A stretch of 64,000 nt of DNA from Coenobita brevimanus (taxonomy: Eukaryota > Arthropoda > Malacostraca > Decapoda > Coenobitidae): contig CM064683.1 in NCBI GenBank assembly GCA_032717465.1, forward strand, positions 42,098,018 to 42,162,017, given 5' to 3'. This document shows, piece by piece, positions 10,183 to 52,897 of the stretch (positions within the stretch are counted from its first letter, which is position 1; each line of letters begins with the position of its first letter). The notes under the pieces were generated by a model that was not told where the DNA came from, did no database searches, and was given only the letters and a program-made list of their open reading frames with translations. Both the position numbers and the translations under genes were made by a program.

Positions 10183-11732
10183 TCTAACTCTGAGCATAGA
10201 CTTCACAGCCTGCTCCCAAGGCCATGCTAGGGCTGTCTCATACATGACTGGTGTATTGATAGTAGCGGGGGTGTTTTTACGACATGAGGCGGGTCTTCTG
10301 GTAGATCAGTAAAGTCTGTTTTTTATTAAATTCAAATCCTTAAACTGTTCCCTGCCCCAGCGGGGATTTGAATCTGGGTCCAGTAGGACTGCAGGCCACC
10401 TCTCTACCGACTGAGCCACCAATCTAAGATTTTGGTCCTTAAATTGGGACAAAAATTTCAGAGGGTGGTGATCAGTGTACACTACCACATCACCTGACCC
10501 TGGACCAACGTAAACAGAAAAGTGTTGAAGGGCAAGTATGAATGCAAGGAGTTCTTTCTCAATAGTTGAATAATTTCTCTGGGTCTTATTGAATTTTTTG
10601 CTAGAATAGCACACAGGCATCTCAAAGCCTTGATCATTATCCTGAAGCATAACTGCACCAGCCCCTAGGCCACTGGCATCAACAGCTAATGTAAAGGGTT
10701 TATCAAAACTTGGAGCTTGAAGCACTGGGTGACTTGATAGGATTGCTTTGACTTTAGAATAGGCATCCTCACATTCTGACATCCACTCATACTTGACTCC
10801 TTTTCTTAACAAATCAGTGAGGGGAGCTACAAGATCAGAGAAGTTCAAGACAAAACGTCTGGATTACCCTACCATACCCAAGAATCGTTGCAACTCTCTC
10901 TTATTTTTGGGTTGGGTGGAATTGACTATGGCCTGAACTTTGACATCAGGTGGACTCACTTGGCCTAATCCAACCACATAACCTAGGTACTACACTTGAG
11001 CCCTTACAAATTCACATTTAGTTAAATTAAGTGCTAAATTAGCAGAGGACAGTCTCTGCAGCAAGGGATCTAGTTGGCTCAGGTGTTGTTTACCAGGTGT
11101 CACTAAAAATAACATCATCAATGTAAGTCTTACAACCTTCTGCATCTGTGATGAGATCATTGATCAACCTTTGGAAGGTGGCAGGAGCATTCTTCATACC
11201 ATAGGGCATGACCTTACATTTATATGAATTGCCACTGACCACAAAACAGGAAATTTCTCAGGCCCTTTCTGTCAGTGGGACTTGCCAATATCCCTTCATC
11301 AAATCTAATTTTGTAATAAACTTAGCACTGCCTATCGCGTTCACACAATCATCTACTCTGGGAAGTGGGTAAATATCAGTCTTGGTAAAGGAGTTGACTT
11401 CACGATAATCAATGCAAATGTGATGTGATCCACCAGGTTTTTGGAACCATTATGACCAGGGTGCACCACTCACTTTGACATGACTCAATTATCCTCTGCT
11501 GCAACATGTAGTTCAGTTCCTCATGAGTGATGGTCTGCTTCTGAGGACTAGCCCGGCAGTGTGACTGCTTGACAGGGCTGGCGTCTCCAATATCCACGTC
11601 ATGCTGTGCCACTTCCGTCCATCCTGGGGTGTCCCGGAGGACATCAGGAAACTTCCTGAGAAGGGCAACAAGTTCGACAGACAGCTCTGCAGTCAAATGG
11701 GAGAATTTATCAGTCAGTTGTACTCCAAACAC
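10040..11732 (-). pseudogene. gypsy RT / RNase H remnant, copy 2
   Basis: The pre-RT block lies at 11732-11409, RT in fragments below it with the same stops as copy 1, and RNase H at 10848-10440. RNase H motifs include AVDASGLGAGAV, the STIEKELLAF block and YTDHHPLKFL. The reading frame then enters a SINE at 10429. RNase H resumes beyond the SINE at about 10140-10040 in damaged form (WPNFFRNIPL). No functional protein is encoded. Confidence 0.85.
10145..10429 (-). mobile_element. tRNA-headed SINE inserted in gypsy RNase H
   Basis: The right end on the minus strand is a tRNA-like head with GTGGCTCAGTCGG (box A type) and GATTCAAATCCC (box B type). The left end is a T run of about 36 bases on the plus strand, which is the poly(A) tail. 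CAAT flanks both ends as a short target duplication. The body matches the SINE at 29309-29682. Confidence 0.85.
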
Positions 11733-11948
11733 CCTGGTTTTCTCTCCAACTGGTCGTCTGGTCCAAAGTCAAAGGGCAGCCCTCATCCTCCACCAACTCG
11801 ACAGCCGACACCACGCATGCAGCTCTAGGGGGTTCCACGTCTCGCCTGTGGTACTCCTTCAACATATTTACATGGGACAATCTTCATTCCTTCCTCCGGT
11901 CTGGGGTATAATGACATAATTTACTTCACCTAACCTCTTCTCCACTAC

Positions 11949-13258
11949 CTAAGGGCCTGCTAAATTTGCCTGCAGAGGCTGACCATGAATGGGAAGCAAG
12001 ACAAGAATTTGATTGCCTGGGTGAAACACTCTGTGCCTAACTTTCTTAGAGTGGTCATACCACCTCTTCATCTTCTCCTGAGATGACTCCAAGTGTGCCC
12101 TGGCTACTTCCATAATATAGGCCAGTTTTTCTTTATATTTTGACAGGTACTCCAGCAAGTTAATTTGGTCATCATCCTTGACCCATTGTTCTTTGAGGAG
12201 TTTAAGAGGACCTCTTACTTCAAGGCCAAAGATTAACTGAAAGGGGGAGTAGCCCAAGGGCTCGCTTGGTGCCTCTCTGGTTGCAAAAAGTAGGAAAGGC
12301 AACACTTGTCCCATTCCGTTTCATCTCCACACAACTTTTTAAGCATACACTTCAAAGTTTGGTGATACATCTCTAATGCACCCTGACTCTGAGGATGATA
12401 TGCTGAGGAAGTGATCTGGGAGATTCCTGACTCCTTTAGGGTTTGTCTGAACAGTATTACTACCTTGATCTGACTGAACTTCCTTAGGGGGACCAAAACA
12501 GGTAAAGAAGGTCGGTATCTCTTTGACAACCAATTTAGCTGAAATATTTCTCAAAGGAATGACTTTGGGATATCTAGTGGCCATGCCTAACATTGTGAGG
12601 ATGTGCTGGTGGCCTGAGGGGGTTTTAGGCAAAGAGCCAACAATTTCCACAAGGACCCTAGTGAATGGAGCCTCAAACACAGGTAGAGGAATCAAAGGAG
12701 CCACAGGGATGGGGTTATTGCTCTTACTGACTAGCTGACAGGTGTGACATGACTTACAGAACCGGGAGACATCTTAACGGATTCCAGGCCAGTAAAAATG
12801 CTGCCAGATGCGGGAGAGAGTCTTCCTCACCTCAACTGACCTGCTAAAGAAGAGTCATGAGCAACGGACATAATTTTTTGCCTATAGGGTCTTGGAACCA
12901 CCACCTGGTACATAGTCTCCCACCTGTTATCATAAGCAACACTAGGAGGTCGCCATCTTCGCATTAACTCGTTGTTTGGCCTTATATAATAACTTTCTGT
13001 CCATTCAGACTCACATTCATCTTCCCTAACTGCTGACCCAATTAAGGTGGCAATCTCTTGATCAGAACTTTGCATATCAGCTAACTTTGCATTTACATCA
13101 GCCTGGGGATAATCATCAACCTCTGAGTCATTTAACTGGGCGAGAAAGGTAACACCAAGCCCAAAATCTTCGTCGGCATTGCCAGTGCCATTACTGTCAA
13201 CATTCTCATGGCTGACCTTTGCCATCATAGCTCTAGTTACAACACATGCGGGAAACAA
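11949..13258 (-). pseudogene. gypsy integrase remnant, copy 2
   Basis: It is the same set of broken frames as copy 1: a linker/N-terminal block (13258-12827), then core blocks containing QSDQGSN and HPQSQGALE, then the C-terminal domain. The first catalytic Asp is again Glu (VLVEIVGSLP). Here the second acidic block keeps the usual Asp-Gln (SDQGSN), where copy 1 has SDEGSN. Confidence 0.85.
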
Positions 13259-13360
13259 TTTAGGACATACCGTACAACTTACAACTCTGTAGACCTATCC
13301 TCACTCACGGGAGTTTTTGACACGCAGGGAACAACACTCATTTGTTCTCCCGCCAAGTCA

Positions 13361-13723
13361 TTACCCAAAAGAAAACTGACCCCTGGTACAGGCAACACCC
13401 ACACACACTGAACCAGTAACTAACTCTGACTGGAGCTTCACCTCAACTAGGGGAACAGATACAAACTCAGCTATACCATGCAACAAGACACATTCATTAG
13501 GGTCAGCTACATCAACAATCCCCTTCAGTATTAGTGACTGTGAAGCTCCTGTGTCTCTAACTATAGTGACTTCCTGACCACTTTTTCCATCAAGTGAAAC
13601 TAACCCCTTAGATATGAAGTTAGCAAATAAATGATCTGAGAAGGAGTCACTTTGTGTACTGCTTGGGGGAGGATACTCTGATGAAGTCTTATTACCACTC
13701 TCACCTGAACTTGACGGCTGCAC
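13361..13723 (-). pseudogene. gypsy aspartic protease remnant, copy 2
   Basis: The block is a near-identical duplicate of 2767-3129, with the DTGAS retropepsin motif. It is open over 120 codons but isolated from gag by frame breaks. Confidence 0.8.
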
Positions 13724-13768
13724 TGCTCAATTCTTACTAGTGTCTAGCAGTGGCTCTACAGGAGTCTG

Positions 13769-15024
13769 TCAATCAACCATTGACAGCTCCATCCTGGCCT
13801 TATCAACAATATGCACCTGCTGGGGGGGTGTCTGACCACCGCTAACAATATCTGTGGGTGGCTGCTCTCTGTTGGTGTCACAAGATCCCCAAGAGTTTAC
13901 CAAAGTATTGTAGTAGGTTTCACATTGGAACTTTTCCCTCGTTTTTTCCAGCAACAATCTTCCAAGTGGCCCGTTTTCTAGGAATACCGGCAAAACCTGA
14001 CACTTTTTCTTGACCCTCTGGCAACACTGTCCTCAATTACTTTCGTGGAACTAACATGCTCTGGGGTTGCAGTGTTCCCACTAGTGTCACTTGACATTAA
14101 CTTGCCTTTACCAGAAGGGTTCACAAAAACTGGGTGGTTCACTCTCCTACCCTTAAAAATGACTGAGGCTTACGTTCATGCTTATAAATTATACTATATT
14201 ATCTGCTACAACAGCAGCCTCAGCTAGGGTATCTAAATCTTTCTCTGTTAGGTGTGTAGCAACATCCCTATCTATGTTACCAGCGAAGTATTCCAAGATC
14301 ATTAATTCTCTCAGTTTAATCAACTTTCTTCGAATGTAACCATTGATCAAATAAGTCTGTGAGTACTTAAACATATTCCACATGAGTCTGATTTTTCTGT
14401 TTAAAGGTAGATCTAAATTTAAGCCTATATGCCTCTGGCACGAGTTCATATGCTTTTAGAATGGCCTCTTTTAAACAATCATAGTTAGCACTTGATCAAC
14501 TGATAATGAAATATAAGCCTTTGAGCCTTTTCTTTCAAAATACTCTGCAGCAGTGCAGCCTTTTGGCCACGAGAGACGACCTGCCACCTTTTCAAACATA
14601 CGGAAGTACTTTAGTGACGTCTTGCTCATTAAAGGGAGGTACTAGCTTAATGTTCCTAGCAACATCAAAATATTCCCTGGCAGTTGAACTACTGCTAGCT
14701 AGAGGTGGACTATCAGAGTACTCCAGTGTGATTTCATGATCCATTTCTTTTTGTCTCACTTGGGCTTGTAATTATAACACTCATCTGAGCATTCGATTCT
14801 GTTTCTCTCATTTTAGCATTCCATTCTTGTTCTCTTATTATGGCTTGCACTTCTAGTTCCCTCAGCTTAATTCTGGCTAGCTCAAGTTGCACTTTGTCAC
14901 CAGCATCATGAGCAGAAAAATCACTGGGGCCAGGTATCTCCGACGCCAAAATCTCAGGGTCAACACCTTGTGCAGTATCAGATGGCTCTGAACTAGCTAT
15001 GGAGGACTCACTTTGCTCAAACAT
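13769..15024 (-). pseudogene. gypsy gag / nucleocapsid remnant, copy 2
   Basis: It duplicates 3175-4430: an acidic coiled-coil-like start (15024-14734), a capsid-end block (14449-14189) and the damaged zinc knuckle region. Lesions coincide with those of copy 1. Confidence 0.7.
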
Positions 15025-15484
15025 GGTGTCAAATATTCGATCAAGTAACAGTCTTAGTGACTGAGGCAGAAAATCTCAACTGTAAGGCCTGGGCAAGCAA
15101 TATGAGCTCATGTTTTGTGTTTTCACTCTGGTTGGGGAAGGCTTGGATTCCAATAATCACTATCACATCACTATCACTCATTAGGGCCATGATTACTGAT
15201 TATAGTTAAGTAGATAGGAGTAAGCACTGTGTATGTGGCTAAAGTTACCAATATTATGTCACAGAGCTATCCTGGCAGGAGGTCGCCAAATTGTTATGGG
15301 GGTATATATTACGGTGCACTCTTAACCCTTAATTAAGCACCAAAAGGAATAAGATTGAAAACTAACTTTTTCATTCATTCATTGCCAGACATGTATCCCA
15401 AATGGGGTGGCCAAGGGCTTAGAGTTAATTGTTTTACAGGGAGAGGCACTAATCCTCCACCAACCCAACTTGACACGTAGGGAT

Positions 15485-15602
15485 GCCAACAACGTCTGGT
15501 GTTCCCAGGCGGTCACCCATCCAAGTACTAACCAGACCCAACATTGCTTAACTTCGCTGATCAGACGGGAAGCGGTGTATTCGACGTGGTATGGCCGTTA
15601 CT
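15485..15602 (-). rRNA. 5S rRNA-like sequence embedded in LTR B
   Basis: This is the second copy of the LTR 5S-like segment, aligned with 8990-9107 without obvious differences, including the A, intermediate and C box regions and the unpaired first 5' bases. Conservation of the segment in both LTRs shows it belongs to the element. Confidence 0.85.
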
Positions 15603-16444
15603 TACCTTACACTATAACATACGCACACCGAAGAAGAAACCAAGATTCGTTTTAGAAAGGGGAATTCACATAGGCCTCAGAATACAAATATAAAAATAAT
15701 TATTTCTTACCTAAGCAGATTACAATCAGTGGAGGCAACGTACTTACAGAGCGCGAGGAAACTAGGAGAACTCGATGATATAATCCAGATATAAATCACA
15801 CAGTGATGTTTCATGGAGTGGTGAACCAAAAATGGGAAACGGTGCACAAACAGTGTGTATTGTAATTAAAGTAACGTATTTAGTAATGTGTGAAAATATG
15901 TGGAAAAATGCAACAAAATGTGACAAAAAGTGTAACGTGACAAAAGGTGACAAAATGTGTCAAAATGTATGACAAAAAAGTGACAAAAAAGTGTGTCTCT
16001 CACATGGTCCTCGAGCTTATAAAGTAGACTTACTCCGCCTCTCCCAGCTAACTAGCCACTAGGCTGTCTTAAGAGTAATCTTCAGTCATACACAAAGAGT
16101 GGAGGCACCTGCTACCAATGGGGGCCTTACACATCTCACACATAACCATTAGCATGCCGTCAAGAAAGCCAAGAAAGCATTTTTTAGGCTCCTATTGGTA
16201 AGTACTGTAGCACCAGTCGAGCAGGGCAGTACTCCCAAGGTGGATGGAAAGCTGATGACAGGGAGAGCTGGAGCTCCCGTTTCATCAGCCCTCTCGACCA
16301 TCCCCCTTTGCTGAACTTTTTCAGTGTCTCAGTAACACAGAGAGTAGGCCAGCATGCTCTCCAATACAAGTTTCTCTAACTGTCAACACCAAACTACATG
16401 CACAGCACACACTACACTTCCTTTCCCGAAATTTAAAAAAAATC

Positions 16445-17356
16445 ATGGCTGCAAAATACATACCCTCGGAGTTCCCGGGGGGGGGGGGCATAAATGCCCC
16501 CACCCTCCACCCCTCTCCCGGTAACGACTCGAGCTGCTTGGAACCACTGTCTGATTCACTTCTTCATTTCTGCAACATTCGTGGCCTTTCATCTAACTTT
16601 CGCTCTGTTGAGCACCACCTCTCCTCCTCTAAACCTCACCTTCTTTTCCTAACTGAGACTCAGCTGTCTGAGGCAACTGACAGCAAACCCTTTTCTGTAT
16701 CCTCCTACTTTCTCTATACTCATTTCAAAGCCAAAGGTGGCTGTTGTGTATACATACTCAACGACTTATCTTGCTCTCGTGTTCCTGAACTCGATTCTTC
16801 TGAATTCTCTACACTCTGGCTTCGGCTTTCCTGTCATTCTCTGACTAAATATATCTGTGCTGTTTACTTATCTCCTAATTCTACTGACTATCAAAAATTC
16901 TTCGACGATGGAACACATTCTATCCATTTTTCCTTTCTCTGAAATCTCCATTCTAGGAGATTTCAATGTTCACCACCACCTTTGCTCTCGTCTTCTTTCA
17001 CTGATCCACCTGGTGAACAAGCTCTTAATGACCTAGAGCAGCTTGTACAGCACTCTACCCATATCTCTTACCGCCTTGGAGAGAGCTCCAACATACTTGA
17101 CCTCTTCCTTACAACTAATCCTTCGGCTTACACTGTTAATCTTTTCTCTCCGTTGGGCTCCTCCGATCACAACCTTATCACCTTAACCTGTCCTATCACT
17201 CCGGTACAGCCTGTGGACCCACCAAAGAAACGTCGTCTGTGGCACTTTGGAGCTGCGGATTGGGAGGCCCTCAGGCAGTACTTCTTTGATTTTCCCTGGA
17301 ATGATTATTGCTCCCATGGCCGGGAGCCATCTGCGTGTGCGTTGCACATTACGTAG
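16445..17356 (+). pseudogene. LINE endonuclease domain remnant
   Basis: The frame contains CNIRGLSSNFRSVEHHL and LLFLTETQLS, the N-terminal blocks of LINE apurinic-type endonucleases. It breaks near 16942 and resumes at about 16982 with a segment ending in GSSDHNLITL, the S-D-H catalytic block. At least one frameshift and one stop lie between. It is inactive as it stands. Confidence 0.85.
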
Positions 17357-17371
17357 CTTATTTTCTAGGGC

Positions 17372-19353
17372 ATGGAAGCATACATTCCTTTCTCTTATCC
17401 TTTGACTAACTCAAGAAAGCCTTGGTTTAATCACGCTTGTTCTAATGCTGTCCGCAACAAAGAGAGGGCCTTTAAAAGGTACCAGTGCCAACCCACCCCT
17501 GAATCACATCTTTTATACGTTTCTGCCCGGAATCATGCTAAGTCTGTTCTTCACTCTGCTAAAAATAATTTCATCCATGCTAAATCCTCTCAACTCTTCA
17601 ACTCGAATTCTTCCCGTTCCTCCTGGCACCTTGCCAAAAACCTTTCTAACAACTTTACCTCATCAATCTTCCCTCCTCTTTTCTACTCTGATGGCTCTGT
17701 AACTATTTCTTCTACTGATAAAGCAGATCTCTTCACTCAGACTTTCTCTTCCAATTCCACCTTAGACGATTCCGGTGCTGTTTCTCCATCACTTCCCCCC
17801 TCTGACTTCCTCATGGCTGACATTAAAATTTCTTCAGCTGATGTATTTTCTGCCATCACAGGCCTCAGTACTAACAAGGCATATGGGCCTGATGGAGTCC
17901 CTCCTGTTGTTCTCAAGAACAGTGCTTCTGTGCTTACACCCTGCCTATCAACTTGTACCTTTCCTTCTTGCTGGAAGTTTGCTCTCATTCAGCCGGTCCC
18001 AAAGAAGGGTGACCATTCTCAACCCTCTTACTATCATCCAGTTGCTTTAACATCCTTTATCTCAAAAGTTTTTGAGTCAATTCCTAATAGCGAAATTTTA
18101 AAGTATCTTTCCCATCACAACCTTCTTTCTGATCGTCAGTATGGGTTCCGTCAGGGATGCTCCACTGGCGATCTTCACACCTACCTTTCAGGCTCATGGT
18201 CATCCTCCTTTCGGGACTTTGGCGAAAGCTTTGCCATTGCACTTGACATCTCAAAGGCTTTCGATCGAGTCTGGCATAAATCTTTAAATTCCAAACTGCC
18301 CTCTTACGGTTTCTATTCTTCTATCTGTGCCTTCATCTCTAGCTTCCTTTCTGGTCGTTCTATAGCTGTTGTTGTAGACGGTCATCGTTCTTCTGCTAGA
18401 TCTATCAACAGTGGTGTTCCTCAGGGCTCTGTCCTATTACCAACTCTCTTCCTTTTATTCATCAATGACCTTTTAAGCTGTACCTCTAACCCTATCCACT
18501 CATACGCTGATGACTCCACCCTTCACCTTTCCATTCAGTTCCCGCAACGCCCATCACAGCAGTTACTTCATCAAACAAGGGATGAGGCTATGGCACACAT
18601 GATGTCTGACTTGGCTCGTATCTCTGACTGGGATAAAAATAATCTTGTTGTTTTTAATGCATCAAAGACACAGTTCTTACACCTATCAATCTGACAAAAT
18701 CTTCCACAGGAGTACCCACTAATGTTTAATAATATTCAGCTTAATCCTGCATCATCCTTGAACATGCTTGGGGTTTCATTTACTCGGGACTTATCTTGGA
18801 AAGACCATATTACTGTACATCTCTTGTAAAATCTGCTTCCAAGAGATTAGGTGTGCTAAGCCGACTCCGTTCCTTCCTTATCCCTGCACAATTGTTGACT
18901 CTATTCAGGGGTTTTATCCACCCCTGTGTGGAGTACAACTCTCATGTGTGGGGAGGTTCCCCAAATACAGCGCTTCTCAATAGGGTGGAATCAAAGGCTT
19001 TTCGTCTCATTGACTCTCCTCCTCTTACTGACTCCCTTCAACCTCTGTCTCTTTGCCGCAGTGTTGCATCTTTATCTCTTTTCTATCGCTACTTTAATGC
19101 TCACTGCTCCTCTGAACTGTCTGCATGTATCCCTCCACCTCTAATTTGGGTGCGTAGCACCCGCCTAGCAGCAAACTCTCATCCCTTTTCTGTCCAACTC
19201 TCTAATGCAAGAGTTAACTGTTACTCCCAGTCTTTCATTTATGCAACAGGTCAAGTCTGGAACGGTCTTCGTCTGACTGTTTTTCCTGCTTCCTATAATC
19301 TCCAGTCTTTCAAACGCAGTGTGTCCAGGCATCTCGAAATGATCGGATCTTGA
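17372..19353 (+). pseudogene. LINE reverse transcriptase and C-terminal domain remnant
   Basis: A 440-codon frame (17372-18694) carries ALDISKAFDRVWH, NSGVPQGSVL and IHSYADDSTL, so the RT core including the YADD active site is intact. A block of about 100 bp with stops follows. The C-terminal domain continues in another frame (18796-19353), with SRLRSFLIPAQLL and PCVEYNSHVWGG. The family resembles jockey/CR1 LINEs abundant in crustaceans. Confidence 0.88.
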
Positions 19354-19998
19354 ATTTAGCTTTCTCTCGTATTTTGTTTTTCTCTTGGAAGGAACAGTTA
19401 TTCCGGGCTCGTGACCTTTGGTTCCTTCTTCCTCGCATAAAAAAAAAAAAAAAAAATGCTCCTTCCACACTATAAGTCACACCCACTTATGGTCAGGGAC
19501 AAAAGGGTCTGCACAATTTCTGGGAAAAACAACAAGCATTATCTGCCCAGAAGCAGAGAAACTGAACGCTAAGCAAACACAGCGAAGATAGGGTTATACC
19601 CTCACAGGCAGCAAAACTGATAACACAAAAGAATTATTGTTCTTGACATTATCTTTTCAACTTGTATTTCACCCATTCACTACTGGGGTAACTACGTCAG
19701 TGGCAATGGGTGAAGGGACATGTCTGGGCTAAATCACATGCTAATCTGGCCGTATCTCTGCCACATATGCACAGATAAGGGAAAGTGATAGTGACTGGTG
19801 ACATCTCTGTCACATACAAGTTCATGGGTTACCCTAGTTGTGCACATACGAATTTCAGAAGACTTAAGCTTAAAAGGACAGAGGACATATTCATGTGCTG
19901 ATTCAGTTTGCCCCATGTCCTACTTTTGGTGGCAGTAGGCCCAGTAGGTTGCCCGTGAGTGCGCGTTTATGCATACACACACCCTTGTACACATACAT

Positions 19999-19999
<1 letters not shown>

Positions 20000-20063
<64 letters not shown>
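20000..20063. repeat. (CA)n microsatellite
   Basis: An uninterrupted CA run. Confidence 0.99.
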
Positions 20064-20064
<1 letters not shown>

Positions 20065-21726
20065 CAGGCACGGATTCTGGGTAGGGAGGGGCATGGGGGG
20101 CGTATGCCTCCGCGTATTTTCGGCAGACCAATGAGCGTTTATAATAAATGAACAATAACACCAAAATTTATGTATAAAGTATCTTACATAAATATTTTTA
20201 TGGATTTTTTTCGATGAAAAAAGGGATTTGGTGATAAATTGTGGAGGGTTTGACAATGAGTTATCAACAGTTGATATTTGCAAATCCATAAGTAATCATG
20301 CCACCGTTTTTCAGAGTGTTACATCCAGCTCTGACCAGCCCTTCATATCCATTCATCCCACCTCTGACACCCAGACATAGGCCTCCCCCTTCCCCCCCAC
20401 ACAATATCCACGCATGTTTCTTTGCAGTAGTATGATGCTTTCCACTGCTGCTCAGATTTCGTTGCTTTCTGCATCTGAAACCCCATCGACTGGTTAGTGG
20501 AGGTTGGACCCACATGTTCTTTGCACATGTATTAAGACTTCACACCCGCAAGTACGATGACGCCTAATTATTTTGTTTGCTCATTATTAGTATGGTTTTA
20601 ATGGTAGGCTTATTATTGGTGTGTTCAATAACAGTACTGAATAAACTCTTGCTATCTTGAAGTCATTCGCAACTTATATAAGATTGCCTGGTGGTAGTCA
20701 GATAAGTATTATCACGTAATCATGATGAAGGGGACACTGTTATTTTGTGGAACGTTTATGTCAAACGTATGATACTGGATGTCGGCTAGGGCAACCACTG
20801 TCTTTGTATGTGGTGGTCTTTGGGTATTGAGCCCATGACCTGTTCTCTGTATAGTTATTATTGTGTTAAAAACCACAAGCACTGACACTTCTGTCGTCAT
20901 TAAAATAAGTGGTGCCCATAACTTCTCATCTACCAGTTGAATCGTAGAACATGTGGTAACGACTTACTGTATAACGAAAAATTACTTCACTTTCTTTTCT
21001 TTTCTTTTTTTTCAGAATATTTCTACTCACTGGTAATGGAAGGTTACCTTGTCAGACTTTTCTATTATATTGTACTACCATCCGTTATGATGAAAAGATT
21101 CTTAGACTGTGGTGCATGTAATACGCCGAGAAAGCCTCCCTGTCAATCCAAGTCGGTAACGTGACAATAAATATTTTTACGTAACGTCAAAGGTTAGGCT
21201 ACGGGATGAAAGTTATATAAATCACAGCAACGGAATGTTTTGAACTGTGTGGGGAATGGCTGGAAATCACTGGCAGATACGACATCGTAATTGTTTTTGT
21301 GCATCCACTCATGTTTTAATGTGAATAATAGATGCTGCATTATGAAAGTGTGCAACGTTAGATTATCTACTGAGGTCAAAGGATTTTCCGCATACACTAA
21401 GATCCGATGATTTAACTTACAAAGCAATATTATGAAGAGCATTTTCGCACACGGCATAGTGACAGTAGTTCATCAGGAAGTGAAACAAAATCAAATCGGG
21501 GTTGACTCAGGCACGGTGTCTCAAAGCCCAACTCGAATCACTTGGAGTCGTAAAGGTTACAGTGTTACCACACGAAACGCGGAGGGGTTGGCTAGCGAGG
21601 TACCATGTCTTTCATGAGTGACTGTACTTTACCTCCCATTACTTCGCATTATTGGACAATGTTTACGACGGAGTTTTGTACAGTATTAGCAGCCATATTA
21701 CCACAGAGACCAACATTTTATCCACC

Positions 21727-21733
<7 letters not shown>

Positions 21734-21804
<71 letters not shown>
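21734..21804. repeat. (CT)n-(CA)n compound microsatellite
   Basis: A CT run to 21770 passes directly into a CA run. Confidence 0.99.
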
Positions 21805-21806
<2 letters not shown>

Positions 21807-21955
21807 TATGGTGCTAGATCACTCCACTAATCCAAAGTTCATGCTGCACCCTCCTCCCTCTTTATGCACTCACACACAGACAAGTGCACGCATGCATAAG
21901 CGCTAACGAAAACACACACACACACGCAGAGACTGGCCTTGTGCCAGTGTGAGGC

Positions 21956-21963
21956 TGTCAGTG
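21956..21963 (+). promoter_or_regulatory. Candidate arthropod initiator (TCAGT)
   Basis: TCAGTG lies 32-37 bp before the SDR start codon and fits the arthropod initiator consensus. With no TATA box nearby this would be an initiator-driven promoter with a very short leader; this is speculative. Confidence 0.2.
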
Positions 21964-21994
21964 CGGTAGGATAGCGTGAGTGTTAACAGTGATA

Positions 21995-52622
<30,628 letters not shown>

Positions 52623-52626
52623 TCGC

Positions 52627-52760
<134 letters not shown>

Positions 52761-52891
52761 CCAAATTTACATGTGTCTGTGTATACAGTACAGATTTGTG
52801 AGGATAATCATACGAAAAGAGAAGGAGGGAGTAAAAAGCTCCAAAAGCAAAAGATGTTAAGGAGTTTAGAGTACGAGTGTATTTGGAACCC

Positions 52892-52897
52892 AATAAA
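52892..52897 (+). terminator. Candidate polyadenylation signal AATAAA
   Basis: First AATAAA downstream of the SDR stop, about 270 bp on. A cluster of AATAAA/ATAAAT words at 53112-53132 is an alternative. Confidence 0.35.

Larger units (their letters stand above)
9990..15291 (-). mobile_element. Ty3/gypsy internal region, copy 2
   Basis: This is the complete internal region between LTR A and LTR B, with the PPT-like AGGTAGGGAGG at the LTR A edge and the PBS-like TGGCGACCTCCTGCCAGG at the LTR B edge. The order is gag, protease, integrase, RT, RNase H on the minus strand. It shares its lesions with copy 1. A SINE is inserted in RNase H at about 10145-10429. Confidence 0.9.
16207..19457 (+). mobile_element. 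Jockey/CR1-like LINE in LTR B
   Basis: The element begins right after AAGTACT at 16206 and ends in a 19-base A run at 19457. LTR A supplies the uninterrupted sequence on both sides, with a small target deletion. The plus strand encodes an apurinic endonuclease-like domain, a reverse transcriptase and a C-terminal domain, in separate frames. A lead segment of about 240 bp precedes the coding part. Confidence 0.9.
15292..19705 (-). mobile_element. gypsy LTR B, interrupted by LINE
   Basis: The LTR starts TGTTATGGGG at 15292 and resumes after the LINE at 19458, ending GTGGCA at 19705 (GTGACA in LTR A). Without the LINE it is about 1.17 kb. It preserves the uninterrupted CCCTTAATTAAGCACC site that is occupied by piggyBac in LTR A. 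Confidence 0.85.
19706..21994. other. Flank between LTR B and the SDR gene
   Basis: Apart from the microsatellites listed separately I see no genes or mobile-element domains. The last few hundred bases are presumably promoter and 5' untranslated sequence of the SDR gene. Confidence 0.5.

Noticed and set aside
19895..20289. Open frames made of Cys-Val or His-Thr repeats
   Set aside because: They are translations of the CA microsatellite. The same holds for 24219-24859, 29038-29366, 52461-53043 and 58889-59247.
20264..20515. Minus-strand Trp/Gly-rich ORF
   Set aside because: Arises from G-rich low-complexity sequence; no conserved features.
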